Origin: Hymenobacter sp. YC55
GTDB lineage: Bacteria > Bacteroidota > Bacteroidia > Cytophagales > Hymenobacteraceae
DNA length: 64,000 bases
Reading direction: 5' to 3'
Assembly (NCBI RefSeq): GCF_029433095.1
Contig: NZ_JARNTX010000002.1
Coordinates: 1,550,001-1,614,000 of the forward strand
The first letter of the stretch is position 1; the number at the start of each line of letters is the position of its first letter. Under the pieces are notes generated by a model. It ran no database searches. It worked only from the letters and a program-made list of their open reading frames with translations, and had not been told where the DNA came from. Shown in pieces: positions 24,856-33,823 of this stretch. The translations under genes were made by a program, and so were the position numbers.

Positions 24856-24889
24856 AAACCCCGTGCCACACTACGGCGGCACGGGGTTT
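24856..24889 (-). terminator. Terminator of the GxGYxYP gene
   Basis: AAACCCCGTGCC (24856-24867) pairs perfectly with 24878-24889. The A run 24854-24858 supplies U residues on the minus strand. It lies 49 bp beyond the stop of the gene at 24938. Confidence 0.85.
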
Positions 24890-24937
24890 CACTTCATGAC
24901 GAAGAAGGTTGCTTGACGTAGCTAGCTTAAGGAGTTG

Positions 24938-27217
24938 TTACTCTTTTACAAACTTGAACACCTTGCTTTCCTTTCCTTCCGCTTTAAGCAAATAGGTGCC
25001 GGGCTTCAAGTTTTTTACATGAACGACAGGCTGGTTTGGTGCTATCCGCGTGGTGCTTACCATCACTTTTCCGGTAAGATCATAGACCGTTACTTCGGCA
25101 TTTTCAGCTATTCCAGTAATTGTTAGCTCACTGGAAGCGGGATTCGGATACAGCCTCATTTCGCCTCTGCCCACCAAAGCCTTCGACTCGCTATCTACAC
25201 TTGTGCGTGCCACGGCGGATTTGCTGCCGGGGTCGGTTGGGAGGCCATTTGCCTCACGGATAAGTTGGAAAATGTGGTCAGGCCGCACCACCACATAATC
25301 GGTGTTGAGCGAGGTGGCCACGTTCTTGAAATTGGAGGGCTTTACATCGGTCCAGGGCTGCGCTTGAATAATTACGAAGCGTGGGGAGTTGCCATCCCAC
25401 CCGGCCGAGGCACTGGCAATGTGGTCTTTCATGGCTTGTTCGTTTGTGCAGTAATTGCAGGAAAGCGCCATGCCCGGCAAACTCTGCTTGTAGATGGTCA
25501 GGCCGCCCCCTGTGTTTTGGCCGGTCAACCCAAGTAAAGACGGCGCTTTCTCCGCGAAGCTCTGGCCGACATTCTCGTTGATACCCCCGATGATGGTATT
25601 CCAAACCGTGACAACCCGGAAGCCCGCCCGCCGATTATACTCCTCCGTTTTTGCCACAAACTGGTTCAGTGAATTCTGATCAGGAAAGCTGTTCGGGTAA
25701 GTGTAGCCGTAGCCCGAAGGACCCGAAATCAGGTTGTCGTTGGCGGTAGCGGTTTGCCAGTAGTAGTTCAGGGCGCCCGGCATGGCATCCAGCATGGCCG
25801 GCGACAGAGTCCAGCCCATTGGCACCGATCCTCGGTCCTGGTTATTCCACAGCTTGCGCATCAGGTGCTCGACGTACTGTAGGTTGTCGCCGTCACTCAA
25901 GATGAATGCAACGTAGATCTTGTTTTGTAGGGCGGGTTTCGGTGGTATAGGCTTGAGGTTTATTTTCCGAGGCATCCCGCTGTGCATGGTCAGGTTGGTG
26001 GCGTAGTCGCTGGCAATGGTGGCAATGCCGTAGCTAGAGGCCCGCTCCACACCGGGTTGTTCCTCGGGCCACCATCCCATCACGTTCGAGCCGGCTGGCA
26101 TCGAGGCCAAGAAGCTGTTCAGGAGCTCACTCTCACCGGCCACTTTCGGGTCGAGCCAGATAACTGCGGCCCCGAGCGCCGTTGCGTACTCCCGTAGGGC
26201 TGATTTGTGGGTATCCGGATTCAACCCAATCAGCAGCCGATGGTCAAGCTTAGGCCAGTACTTGCTGTAGATGGTCTGATATACTTGCAGTTTGCTGCTA
26301 AACTGGCCGCGCAAATCAAGCAAGACTGGTAAGTTGTAGGGCGAAGCGGTAAGCCGGGATACCAAGTCTGGCGAGGCAATGAGGGCTTTTTTATCCTTGG
26401 CCAATAGCGTTGCCAGGTTCACGGTGTGAATCTGCGCGGGATCATACACGATCAGGCCCGATACCTCGCTCCGATACTTGGTGATAAGGTCCCACTTATC
26501 CGCGGGTTCAGACCAATTCAACCCCAACGACTCCAACCACGTGTAGGGGCCTTCCGCATAGGCGTCGCCTTCGTACGAAAAGATGCGCGGCTGTTTCTTG
26601 TTTACGATGCCTTTCAGCGACGCAAACAAGTACATTTCGGCAGACGATTGATTTTGCTGCAGCCCAACCCAATCCACTTTCGTGTAGGAAGTGCCGCGCC
26701 AAAACACGCGTATTTCCAACGATTGATTGGCCGCCGGCATCGTAAACGGCAGCGTAAAGTTGGTGTAGTCGGAAGCTATGGGGAATTGCCGGCGGGTGAG
26801 TGTGCGCTTGGCCAGCGTCTGGCCCGTGGTGGCATTCCGAACATCAAGGTCCACTATCGAATCGTTGTTGGCGGTATTGTTGTCGACCTTCAAGCGAAAC
26901 TCGGCCACATTCGGTCCAGCTGGTACGCTGGTATCGTAGGGCCCATAAATCATATGCCGATTGGGCTCGTCAATGCCCGTCTGGCAAAGCCACCCGTCGC
27001 TTTCCAAGCGCCCCGTGCCGTGGCCAAGCGACGAACCTTCCGCTTCCCAGCGGGAAGTAGCTTCGCGTAGATAAATTAAATCCTGCGTTTTGGCCGGCTC
27101 CGGAAAGGAGGGAAGCAGTTGACCGGCCGGCCATTTTATTTGGCCCATAGAGGGAACAATGATCATCTGGAGCAAGCACAAGAGCACCACTCCGTTTATT
27201 CTGAATGAACTAATCAT
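24938..27217 (-). CDS. GxGYxYP domain protein with type IX secretion C-terminal domain
   Basis: 759 residues with an N-terminal signal peptide (about 1-25) and a C-terminal sorting domain (about 685-759: LYPNPASSELTITG, then VYDLTGKV and LKPGTYLLKAE). The type IX system would therefore move it over the outer membrane. The name-giving motif is GYGYTYP in ISGPSGYGYTYPNSFPD. Residues about 430-560 carry the KIYVAFILSDGDNLQYVEH segment of the domain. GxGYxYP proteins occur with carbohydrate-active enzymes in Bacteroidota and are suspected glycosidase-like or sugar-binding proteins; activity is unproven. It has its own terminator and a long upstream intergenic region. Confidence 0.88.
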   Translation of the reverse strand: MISSFRINGVVLLCLLQMIIVPSMGQIKWPAGQLLPSFPEPAKTQDLIYLREATSRWEAEGSSLGHGTGRLESDGWLCQTGIDEPNRHMIYGPYDTSVPAGPNVAEFRLKVDNNTANNDSIVDLDVRNATTGQTLAKRTLTRRQFPIASDYTNFTLPFTMPAANQSLEIRVFWRGTSYTKVDWVGLQQNQSSAEMYLFASLKGIVNKKQPRIFSYEGDAYAEGPYTWLESLGLNWSEPADKWDLITKYRSEVSGLIVYDPAQIHTVNLATLLAKDKKALIASPDLVSRLTASPYNLPVLLDLRGQFSSKLQVYQTIYSKYWPKLDHRLLIGLNPDTHKSALREYATALGAAVIWLDPKVAGESELLNSFLASMPAGSNVMGWWPEEQPGVERASSYGIATIASDYATNLTMHSGMPRKINLKPIPPKPALQNKIYVAFILSDGDNLQYVEHLMRKLWNNQDRGSVPMGWTLSPAMLDAMPGALNYYWQTATANDNLISGPSGYGYTYPNSFPDQNSLNQFVAKTEEYNRRAGFRVVTVWNTIIGGINENVGQSFAEKAPSLLGLTGQNTGGGLTIYKQSLPGMALSCNYCTNEQAMKDHIASASAGWDGNSPRFVIIQAQPWTDVKPSNFKNVATSLNTDYVVVRPDHIFQLIREANGLPTDPGSKSAVARTSVDSESKALVGRGEMRLYPNPASSELTITGIAENAEVTVYDLTGKVMVSTTRIAPNQPVVHVKNLKPGTYLLKAEGKESKVFKFVKE

Positions 27218-27754
27218 AAGAGTAAGGTTAGGTTGATAATGGGTTGCCTTTTAATGGTTTGACTCGCACACCTCAGTGTATCCGAATATAGAACTTAGGG
27301 AGTAAAGTTTGCTGTGATAAAGTGCCGTAGCTGCTTGCTAAATAGTTTTAGCAACTCGTTTTTCGGTAGGTGTTAACCACAAGCATGGATTTGGCAATCG
27401 GCACGTTATCAAGTCTTTGGGCAAGCGAGTACTAGCCTTGTCACCAGGTGGTGCAGGATGATTTAGGCCTGGCTTTAAAGCTTGAAAAGCAATAATTTTG
27501 AACGAAATACTGGTGGCCCGAACCACCCACACCTAAGGAGGCGGTGCGTCAGAACCGAAGTCACACTGCTCCGCCTTCTGCTATACATGAACAGGCATAC
27601 TGGAAAAACACAAAACCCGCTCTTGGGCGGGTTTTGGTGAGTAATTGCCTTCAAGTAAGCGTATTGCTACTTCATATGTAGTGCCGATGGTATAGGCAAC
27701 ATTAATTGAAAGCGTCCTCGTTTAGTAGCCTCTACCGCAAAAAAGGATATGCCG
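27218..27754. other. Long intergenic region, hairpins only
   Basis: No gene is supported in 537 bp. Two structures are visible: an imperfect inverted repeat AAGGAGGCGG...CTCCGCCTT near 27534-27577, and the terminator at 27611-27636. A 64-codon reading frame in the middle has no recognisable features. Promoter elements of the GxGYxYP gene should lie near 27220-27310. Confidence 0.6.
27611..27636 (-). terminator. Terminator after DUF983 gene
   Basis: CAAAACCCGC (27611-27620) pairs perfectly with GCGGGTTTTG (27627-27636) around 6 nt. The flanking A-rich sequence at 27603-27609 gives U residues on the minus strand. It lies about 120 bp past the DUF983 stop. Confidence 0.7.
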
Positions 27755-28159
27755 TTAAGCAGACCGACGCGACGTGCCTGCCCGGTCGGGGTCGTAGTGC
27801 ACGCCGCCAAACCAATACAGCATTAGGGTGCGCGAATAACGCAAGCTAAGCGGCGTAAGCAGCACCGATGCCACCGCCACACTTACAATGTATACCCATG
27901 TATCGGGGTCGTTGAGCAGGAAGTACACACCAAACCCCACAACCAGCATGATGCCCGTTGAGAAAGCAAAGCTGATGTACATAGCACCCCAATAGAAGCC
28001 TGGTTCCGGTTCATAAGCTTGTCCGCATACTGGGCATGCGGCCGGCATGTCGGCGAACTTGGTCAGGTTGAAGGCTGAGTAAGTGAATAGCCGACCTTGG
28101 TGGCAGCGCGGGCAGCGTTGCTGCAACGCCGCTAATGTAGAAGAGTCTGTTGCTGACAT
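27755..28159 (-). CDS. DUF983 family membrane protein
   Basis: 134 residues from the ATG at 28159 (MSATDSSTLAALQQRCPRC). The N-terminus has two Cys-x2-Cys pairs, CPRCHQGRLF and CPVCGQAYEPEPGFYWGAMY, typical of DUF983, and probably binds zinc. Two membrane helices follow (about 63-82 and 88-108). The function is unknown; the family is common in Bacteroidota and Alphaproteobacteria. The frame extends upstream to 28252 without conserved content. Confidence 0.87.
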   Translation of the reverse strand: MSATDSSTLAALQQRCPRCHQGRLFTYSAFNLTKFADMPAACPVCGQAYEPEPGFYWGAMYISFAFSTGIMLVVGFGVYFLLNDPDTWVYIVSVAVASVLLTPLSLRYSRTLMLYWFGGVHYDPDRAGTSRRSA

Positions 28160-28288
28160 GGTACGAACACTGAAGTGAGCTATGCTAGTAAGGGGTACTA
28201 CGTCCAAAAAGGGCAAAGGAGCTAGTTTTACCGCGCTAATTAGTGTTTGCACCTCTCACCTTAGCTGCTAGCGGACTTCGTTTTGCCG

Positions 28289-28750
28289 TTATTCATCACC
28301 GAAATTGCGCAGCCGCTTCTTGCTGAGTTCGTAGCTCAGAATGGCCGGAACATAGAACGTGACGTCGGCTAGCAGCTTCGCCAGCACGATGCCGGCCCCA
28401 AAGTTGCCGAGCCAGCGGGGTAGATAAAACATAAGCGCCGGGCGAATAAGCAGACTATCCAGCACCTCGGCTAGCCCGAACTCCACTGCCAGTGCCCGCA
28501 CGTTGCGCCCGAAGATGCGGCGCGTGTACGGTCTGTTTTGGGCGTGACAGGCGCGGCGGGCCAGCAGTACATCTTGCCCCAGCAGATACCCGAAGTACGC
28601 CACGTTGCCGGCCCAGGTGCCCGCCAAGGCGGCGCTCAACTGGCTGTGGGTGCTGTGCAGCGTTAGCCAAGCACCCACCAGCGTGGCGGCCATGGATAAG
28701 ATTTCGGCGGGCAAGTACCGGCGCAGCCATTCCCGGATTTTCTGTTTCAT
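28289..28750 (-). CDS. Polytopic membrane protein, unknown function
   Basis: 153 residues with about four membrane segments (residues 13-31, 38-60, 98-115 and 120-140). Basic residues at both ends (MKQKIREWLRRYL and KKRLRNF) suggest both are cytosolic. No named family is recognised with confidence. It is divergent from the AraC-type regulator gene, with about 100 bp between start codons, so a shared regulatory region is possible. Confidence 0.72.
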   Translation of the reverse strand: MKQKIREWLRRYLPAEILSMAATLVGAWLTLHSTHSQLSAALAGTWAGNVAYFGYLLGQDVLLARRACHAQNRPYTRRIFGRNVRALAVEFGLAEVLDSLLIRPALMFYLPRWLGNFGAGIVLAKLLADVTFYVPAILSYELSKKRLRNFGDE

Positions 28751-28854
28751 GCGGGCCAGGTGCGAGACACTAAAGAAACCACTATTTTACTGGTAGCAAG
28801 AGTACGTTACGGGCCCGCAATATCCGGCGTGCTTTTTTGTCTTTCTCTGGTTTT

Positions 28855-30114
28855 ATGCAGCTACCGCTTACGCCCTTAGTCGTGCTCCTGTTTGCGGTTA
28901 TAGCCCAGGCCGTGTTTGCGGCGGGACTATTGGGGCTGGCTCGCGCCAACCAGTTGCCCAACCGCTTTCTGGCTCTGCTGATGCTGGCTATTGCGCTGTG
29001 GCTGCTCGATGGCTTTTTCCGGGTGGCTAACATCTACGCGCAAAACCCAAACTGGTATTTCGCTCCTATCTACTACTCGTTTGCCTTCGGGCCGTTGCTG
29101 TATTTCTACGTGCGCAGCCTGATCAATCATGATTTTCGGTGGGAAGTGCGCTATTGGTGGCACTTCGTGCCGGTGCTGGTACAGGCGGCACTCTACGGCT
29201 GGCTGCGCTGGCAAGACTACGAAACCCGCAACTGGTTTTGGCAAACTATCCACCGGCCTTATACCTACCGGGTGGAGTTTGTGGGGACCTGGCTTTCCCT
29301 AACCATTTACTTGGTGCTGAGCTTGCGCCTGTTGCGCCAGTACCGCCGCTGGCTACTCGACAATTTCTCGGAAACGTCGCAGCTGCGGTTGCTGTGGCTG
29401 CGCACGCTGCTGGTGCTGGTGGCAGTGGTAAGCGTGCAATGGCTAGTTGAGCTGGTACTACGCGAGTTCTTCGGGCTTTACTACCGCTACGACTACTCCA
29501 CCGAACTACTTGGCGTAGTGGTGTTCCTGATAGGAGTAGTGGGCCTACGTCAAGCCGATATGCAGGCGGTCCGCTTCGCCCCGGAAGAAGAGCCAGATTC
29601 CTTCGTGCCGGTTGCCGCCGCTTCAACCGCGCCAGAACCGGCCGTGGATGTGCCTTCGCCAGGCGAGTACGCTCGGGCCGTTGCGGCTGGTGTGCATAAT
29701 ACCAATGAATCAGCTGCGAGTATTCAGGGTGAAACCAGCGTAGCAGCGCCAGTGGTGAAACTCGCTGCTACGGCGGTAGACGAGGCCGTGGTGGCGCGTA
29801 TCCGGCGGGCACTGGAAGACGAGCATTTGTATTTAAATCCTACGCTCACGCTGGCCGAGTTGTCGGAGCATACAGGACTGGCACCCCGGCTTATTTCCTT
29901 CACCGTCAACAACGGTTTCGGCCAGTCCTTCAACGACCTGGTGAACAGCTACCGAGTGGCGGAAGTGAAACGCCGCCTCGCCACCCCCGACGCGCGGCGG
30001 CTAACCCTACTTGGCATTGCCTTCGAGAGCGGCTTCAATTCCAAGACCACCTTCAACCGCATCTTCAAGCAGTTTACCGGCGTAGCCCCCCGCGACTACC
30101 GAGTAGGTGAATAA
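28855..30114 (+). CDS. AraC-family regulator with membrane-embedded N-terminus
   Basis: 419 residues from the ATG at 28855 (a TTG at 28837 would add six). The first 235 residues hold about seven membrane helices, among them PLVVLLFAVIAQAVFAAGLLG and LLGVVVFLIGVVGL. A Pro/Ala-rich linker (about 240-310) follows, then an AraC-type helix-turn-helix pair: the first helix set is LTLAELSEHTGLAPRLISF and the second LLGIAFESGFNSKTTFNRIF, ending TGVAPRDYR. Such proteins combine membrane sensing and DNA binding in one chain. The target is unknown; the divergent membrane-protein gene is the closest candidate. Confidence 0.9.
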   Translation: MQLPLTPLVVLLFAVIAQAVFAAGLLGLARANQLPNRFLALLMLAIALWLLDGFFRVANIYAQNPNWYFAPIYYSFAFGPLLYFYVRSLINHDFRWEVRYWWHFVPVLVQAALYGWLRWQDYETRNWFWQTIHRPYTYRVEFVGTWLSLTIYLVLSLRLLRQYRRWLLDNFSETSQLRLLWLRTLLVLVAVVSVQWLVELVLREFFGLYYRYDYSTELLGVVVFLIGVVGLRQADMQAVRFAPEEEPDSFVPVAAASTAPEPAVDVPSPGEYARAVAAGVHNTNESAASIQGETSVAAPVVKLAATAVDEAVVARIRRALEDEHLYLNPTLTLAELSEHTGLAPRLISFTVNNGFGQSFNDLVNSYRVAEVKRRLATPDARRLTLLGIAFESGFNSKTTFNRIFKQFTGVAPRDYRVGE

Positions 30115-30249
30115 GAAGCGAGAACAAATAGCTTTTAGCTTCTTGCAATAGCGCCCATATCATGATATGGGGCGTTCCAATGCTGGATTCGGGGCGTTCG
30201 GGGCAATGCGGGTTGCCACTTTTGGGTCATACTTCAACCCGGTATGACC

Positions 30250-30777
30250 ATGAAAACACTGCTCTTGCTGGCTGCCCTGTTGGCTGCCCCCACCGCCGCC
30301 CTGCTGGCCCAAACCACGGCTGCTGCCCCTTCGGCTTGGTCGAATCATAGCCGCGTACTGCCCGACAAGCTGCGGCAGGTGCCGGTAGGTATTACGCTCT
30401 GGCACACGCCCAATCCTGTTTATCCGGAGCCTAACCCCGAGCAGCCGGGCGGCTACGTCTGGAAGCACAACACCATGATTCGCTCAGAAGTAGGGGAGCT
30501 GGAAGTGGTGGAATGCGGCAGCTTCATCTGGTATAATGCGGAGGGCTGGAAGGCCAACATGAGGGAAACCCAGGCGGAGTTTGCCGAGCTATTCCGCTGC
30601 CCCGGTGCGCGGCTACAGGCCGGCCAGACCTACACGTTCGAGAAAAATTACCGCTATGCCGACAGCGCCCATCGCCTCTACGGCGGCGATGCCCTCTGGT
30701 ACGTGCTGGCCAAAGACAAAACCGGCAAACTCTATAAAGGCACCGGCCTCATCGAAACAGAAGCCACTGTCCGCTAA
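30250..30777 (+). CDS. Exported protein of unknown function
   Basis: 175 residues from the ATG at 30250 (another ATG two codons upstream at 30244). A signal peptide (MKTLLLLAALLAAPTAALLA) is clear. The mature part is rich in aromatic residues, with HNTMIRSEVGELEVVECGSF and a Cys pair, and ends KGTGLIETEATVR. No family is recognised. The YceI gene follows after 49 bp on the same strand, so they may share a transcript. Confidence 0.75.
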   Translation: MKTLLLLAALLAAPTAALLAQTTAAAPSAWSNHSRVLPDKLRQVPVGITLWHTPNPVYPEPNPEQPGGYVWKHNTMIRSEVGELEVVECGSFIWYNAEGWKANMRETQAEFAELFRCPGARLQAGQTYTFEKNYRYADSAHRLYGGDALWYVLAKDKTGKLYKGTGLIETEATVR

Positions 30778-30826
30778 ACCGCCCGCTTCACTTTTCTTGG
30801 TTTGTCACTTTTTCGCCTTTTCCTAT

Positions 30827-31384
30827 ATGAAACCTGTCCTTGCCTTCCTGCTTTTCTTCTCGCTCGTCTCTTTTCAGCCAGCGGCCACCACGTACCAAGC
30901 CAATCTGACCACCAGCCAGCTCACCTGGACTGGTCATGCCGAAGCCGGTACCTGGGCACCTACTGGGTCCATGCAGCTGCGTCGTGGTGCCTTCGAGTAC
31001 GATGGCCAGACCTTGCGCAATGCCCGGTTTGAATTCGATATGAGCAGCATCAAACATCAAGATGCCAAGCTAACCGAACACCTGCGCGGCGCCGACTTTT
31101 TTGATATCGAAAAGTATCCGACGGCCGTGTTTGTGCTGCGCGAAATGAAAGGCGATATGGCCGTAGGTCAACTCACCGTCAAAGGCATCACCAAGCCCAT
31201 CCAGTTTCCCTTAGCTCTGGAGCGTCTGCCCGACGGCCAACTGCGCATCAAGGGCACCGCCACCATCGACCGCACGCAGTTCGGGGTGAATTATAACTCC
31301 AGCAGCTTCTTTCAAAACCTAGGTTCCTACGCCATCCGCAACGATTTCCAGCTGGCCTTTGCCATAGTAGCCGTGAAACTGTGA
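30827..31384 (+). CDS. YceI-family periplasmic protein
   Basis: 185 residues from the ATG at 30827, which opens a signal peptide (MKPVLAFLLFFSLVSFQPA). The mature part is an eight-stranded lipocalin-like barrel of the YceI type: LTWTGHAEAGTWAPTGSMQL, FDMSSIKHQDAKLTEHLRG, FFDIEKYPTAVF and LTVKGITKPIQFPL are all family signatures. Relatives bind isoprenoid lipids such as octaprenyl compounds. A longer frame runs back to 30581 inside the previous gene but has no coding character there. Confidence 0.93.
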   Translation: MKPVLAFLLFFSLVSFQPAATTYQANLTTSQLTWTGHAEAGTWAPTGSMQLRRGAFEYDGQTLRNARFEFDMSSIKHQDAKLTEHLRGADFFDIEKYPTAVFVLREMKGDMAVGQLTVKGITKPIQFPLALERLPDGQLRIKGTATIDRTQFGVNYNSSSFFQNLGSYAIRNDFQLAFAIVAVKL

Positions 31385-31444
31385 AGTAATGAGTTTGATG
31401 TTTTGCCTGCGCAAGCAGAATGTCAAACTTCCTGCTGCCCCACC

Positions 31445-32461
31445 TTAAAGCAGCACGCCATCCACAGCCTGAATACGTTCGGGTAGTGGGGCGTCGCCGA
31501 GTAGCTCGCGCAGGTCGATTTCGATGTTGCGGCAGATGGCCGTCATGGGCACATCATTGAGGCCGTTTTCGAAGGGGTTTTCGCTGGCGTCACCGATAGA
31601 TTCCATGGAAAAGAAAACCCAGGAAATAAGTATGCTGAAGGGTAGCGCAAGCCACACGGCATTGGGACCAAACTTAGCCATTTCGCCGATTAGCGCGAAA
31701 GGCAGCAGGAACGTGAACAAGCAAACAAAGATGGTGCTGAAGTGAGCGTACTGCCGCGGAAAAGGGAAGCTCTTAATCCGCTCGGCAGCACCTTGTTGGG
31801 CGAAGCACTCCACTAGCAGGGCCGACAGCGTGTTGTGCTCGAAAGGATCGAGCAGGCCGCGGGTTTTCAGTTCGGCAAGTTGCGTGGCGTGGGCTTGCAG
31901 CAACAGGTTGGGTACGTTGCTGGCTCCGCAGTCGGTGCAGGCCAGCTCGAAGGACGGCAGAAACGGCTCTAGCGTACTGTGCATTTCCTCGGCCTGCCGG
32001 TGCTGCTGTTCCACCAGCTTCACGTGCAACGACCTCACCCTGGGGTCTTCCTGCCAGAGCACCCGCCGCCGAAGTTGGAGCCGCAGCGCATTTACCCAGC
32101 CTACTTGCCGCAGAATTAGCTGCCGCCGCAGCCGAATTATGGCGTCGGGGTTCTCGTCGTACTGCTCGCGGCCTACCGTCGTGTTCACCAGCGTAGCCCA
32201 CGACCGGCTGGCGTTGGTGATGGCGCCCCAGATGCGTCGGGCCTCCCAAAGCCGCTCGTACGAGGAGTTGTTTTTGAAGCCCACATAGAAGGCCACCGCC
32301 GTACCGATGGTAGCTACCGGCAAAAATGGAATGGCGATAAACGTCCAACCAAGCCCCTTATAAGCCACTAATACGGCTACACTCAGCAGCGTAAACCACA
32401 GCAGCTCGCGCCAGCAGAAAAACAGAATAATGCGCAGGGGAAAGGTCTTATTGGTATACAT
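31445..32461 (-). CDS. Bestrophin-family ion channel
   Basis: 338 residues from the ATG at 32461 (MYTNKTFPLRIILFFCWREL), which matches the usual start of bacterial bestrophins; the frame reaches back to 32569 but those 36 residues are not typical. Membrane helices are near residues 12-30, 33-52, 214-235 and 243-262. The conserved block YVGFKNNSSYERLWEARRIWG and the late SFPFPRQYAHFSTIFVCLFT fit the family. Bacterial homologues form pentameric channels, some conducting Na+ and others Cl-. The gene stands alone. Confidence 0.9.
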   Translation of the reverse strand: MYTNKTFPLRIILFFCWRELLWFTLLSVAVLVAYKGLGWTFIAIPFLPVATIGTAVAFYVGFKNNSSYERLWEARRIWGAITNASRSWATLVNTTVGREQYDENPDAIIRLRRQLILRQVGWVNALRLQLRRRVLWQEDPRVRSLHVKLVEQQHRQAEEMHSTLEPFLPSFELACTDCGASNVPNLLLQAHATQLAELKTRGLLDPFEHNTLSALLVECFAQQGAAERIKSFPFPRQYAHFSTIFVCLFTFLLPFALIGEMAKFGPNAVWLALPFSILISWVFFSMESIGDASENPFENGLNDVPMTAICRNIEIDLRELLGDAPLPERIQAVDGVLL

Positions 32462-32719
32462 AGAGGCAAGCAGTGAAGTAAACCATATGGCCGTAGCCAG
32501 TGCTACTAGCAAGGGTATCAGCAACTGAGCGGCGTGTATTGAAAAAATAAGCCAACTCGCGAGTGACAATATATACGATTTGCCGCATGTTATTCAGGGC
32601 CGATATAGCCCAGCTAACATTGGCTTGTGGGCTTCTGCAAAGCAGGTATTGCAACGCCTGTTGGCCGGGCGGCGTACAGTCGGGTAAGATTTCCTGTCAT
32701 CTCCCAAACTTCCTTTCCC

Positions 32720-33061
32720 ATGAACCATAACGACCGCATCGAAGAAACCATCCGTAGCATCTACCACACGTTCGAGCATCCTGGTGCGCACCCAGTCGAC
32801 GCAGGCCTTGGGGCTATCGACAATTGGATTGCAGCCCTCGATGGCCTCGGTGGTTCGGCTCTGATAGGTATTCAAAACCAGCTCCGTTCCCTTCGTACCC
32901 ACGTAGAGCGCGACGACCGGCCCGCCATAGCGGCTTCGCTCCAGCAGCTGGGGCAGGATACTTCGCTGGCCGCGCGGGATATGCACGGCGAAACCGGCGA
33001 CCATCTGCGTCACTTAGGCCAGACCCTAATTACTGCGTCGGGCAACCTCAAGGTATCTTAG
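32720..33061 (+). CDS. Small helical protein, paralogue of next gene
   Basis: 113 residues, soluble, mostly helical, no known family. The start is the ATG at 32720 (MNHNDRIEETIRS); the frame extends upstream without conserved content. The segment from IDNWIAALDGLGG to the end aligns without gaps with the protein at 33355-33720, sharing ID-WI--L, a central L--L, SLQQL/TLQTL and an N-L ending. The two genes look like a tandem duplication that has diverged widely. A strong terminator follows immediately. Confidence 0.75.
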   Translation: MNHNDRIEETIRSIYHTFEHPGAHPVDAGLGAIDNWIAALDGLGGSALIGIQNQLRSLRTHVERDDRPAIAASLQQLGQDTSLAARDMHGETGDHLRHLGQTLITASGNLKVS

Positions 33062-33107
33062 CAAGACTGTTAAGTTTTCAATACTAAAATAGTAGCGTAT
33101 AAAATTC

Positions 33108-33152
33108 AGGCCGGCCCTGCTCTTTCAAGGAGTAGGGCCGGCCTTTGTTTTT
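33108..33152 (+). terminator. Terminator between the two paralogous genes
   Basis: AGGCCGGCCCT (33108-33118) pairs perfectly with 33134-33144 and is followed by TTGTTTTTG. It lies 47 bp after the first gene, so the two paralogues are separate transcription units. Confidence 0.85.
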
Positions 33153-33354
33153 GTAGCATCACGTCAGATGGGGCAAAAGGAAGCGCGAGAACCTAACTAG
33201 GTAACTACTGCCTTTAGTTATGGCGCGGATACACGATTATTTAGCTTGGAATCGTAAGCTGAACGGTAATTGAAAATAGTCGGCCTTTGCCAACCCTAAC
33301 GCTGGGGATGCAGTAAATAAGGGTTCCTTACTTTCCACCGAACCCCTTTACACT

Positions 33355-33720
33355 ATGTCTGTTTCACATTCTGCCAGCGCCGACCAACTCGAAGCATCCC
33401 TCCGCATTTTCCGCAGCGGCGACCTTGCCCAAGCCCTCGACCTTGCCCATAAAAACATTGATGGCTGGATTCAGATGCTGCGCGCTTCTGGCGAAACGGC
33501 CCACGCCACCATCGCCGCCGATTTGGTGCAGCTAAAAGGCTACCTCAGTGGCACCGACCCTAACCCCATCAGCGACACGCTGCAAACTCTAGCCGAGCAC
33601 ATCAACAGCATCGTCGACAACGCCAACCCGCGCTTTATCAACTCGCTCGACGAGCTATCCAAGGCCCTCACCGACGCAGCCCGCAACCTGCAACACCAGC
33701 GCGACTTGCAACAGCAATAA
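33355..33720 (+). CDS. Small helical protein, paralogue of previous gene
   Basis: 121 residues, soluble, rich in Ala, Leu and Asp, no recognised family. The N-terminus (MSVSHSASADQLEASLRIF) differs from its paralogue, while IDGWIQMLRASGETAHA onward corresponds to it. The C-terminus ends in a Gln-rich helix (LQHQRDLQQQ). The predicted structure is two or three long amphipathic helices. A dimeric bundle or a stress-related structural protein is conceivable, but I cannot assign a function. Confidence 0.75.
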   Translation: MSVSHSASADQLEASLRIFRSGDLAQALDLAHKNIDGWIQMLRASGETAHATIAADLVQLKGYLSGTDPNPISDTLQTLAEHINSIVDNANPRFINSLDELSKALTDAARNLQHQRDLQQQ

Positions 33721-33756
33721 CCGGTAGCGGCTTCGCGCAATTAGCAAGCCCAACGC

Positions 33757-33797
33757 CACAACGGCCTACTTCCGCATCAGGGAAGTAGGCCGTTGTG
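33757..33797. terminator. Bidirectional terminator between convergent genes
   Basis: CACAACGGCCTACTTCC (33757-33773) pairs perfectly with 33781-33797 around a 7-nt loop. It sits between the small helical protein gene and the convergent gamma-glutamyltransferase gene and could serve both. Confidence 0.75.
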
Positions 33798-33823
33798 TTA
33801 GTAAACCAAAGTGTATAGAAAGC

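Noticed and set aside
27338..27532. 64-codon frame in the long 27.2-27.7 kb spacer
   Set aside because: No motif, no ribosome-binding site, and a composition unlike neighbouring proteins.
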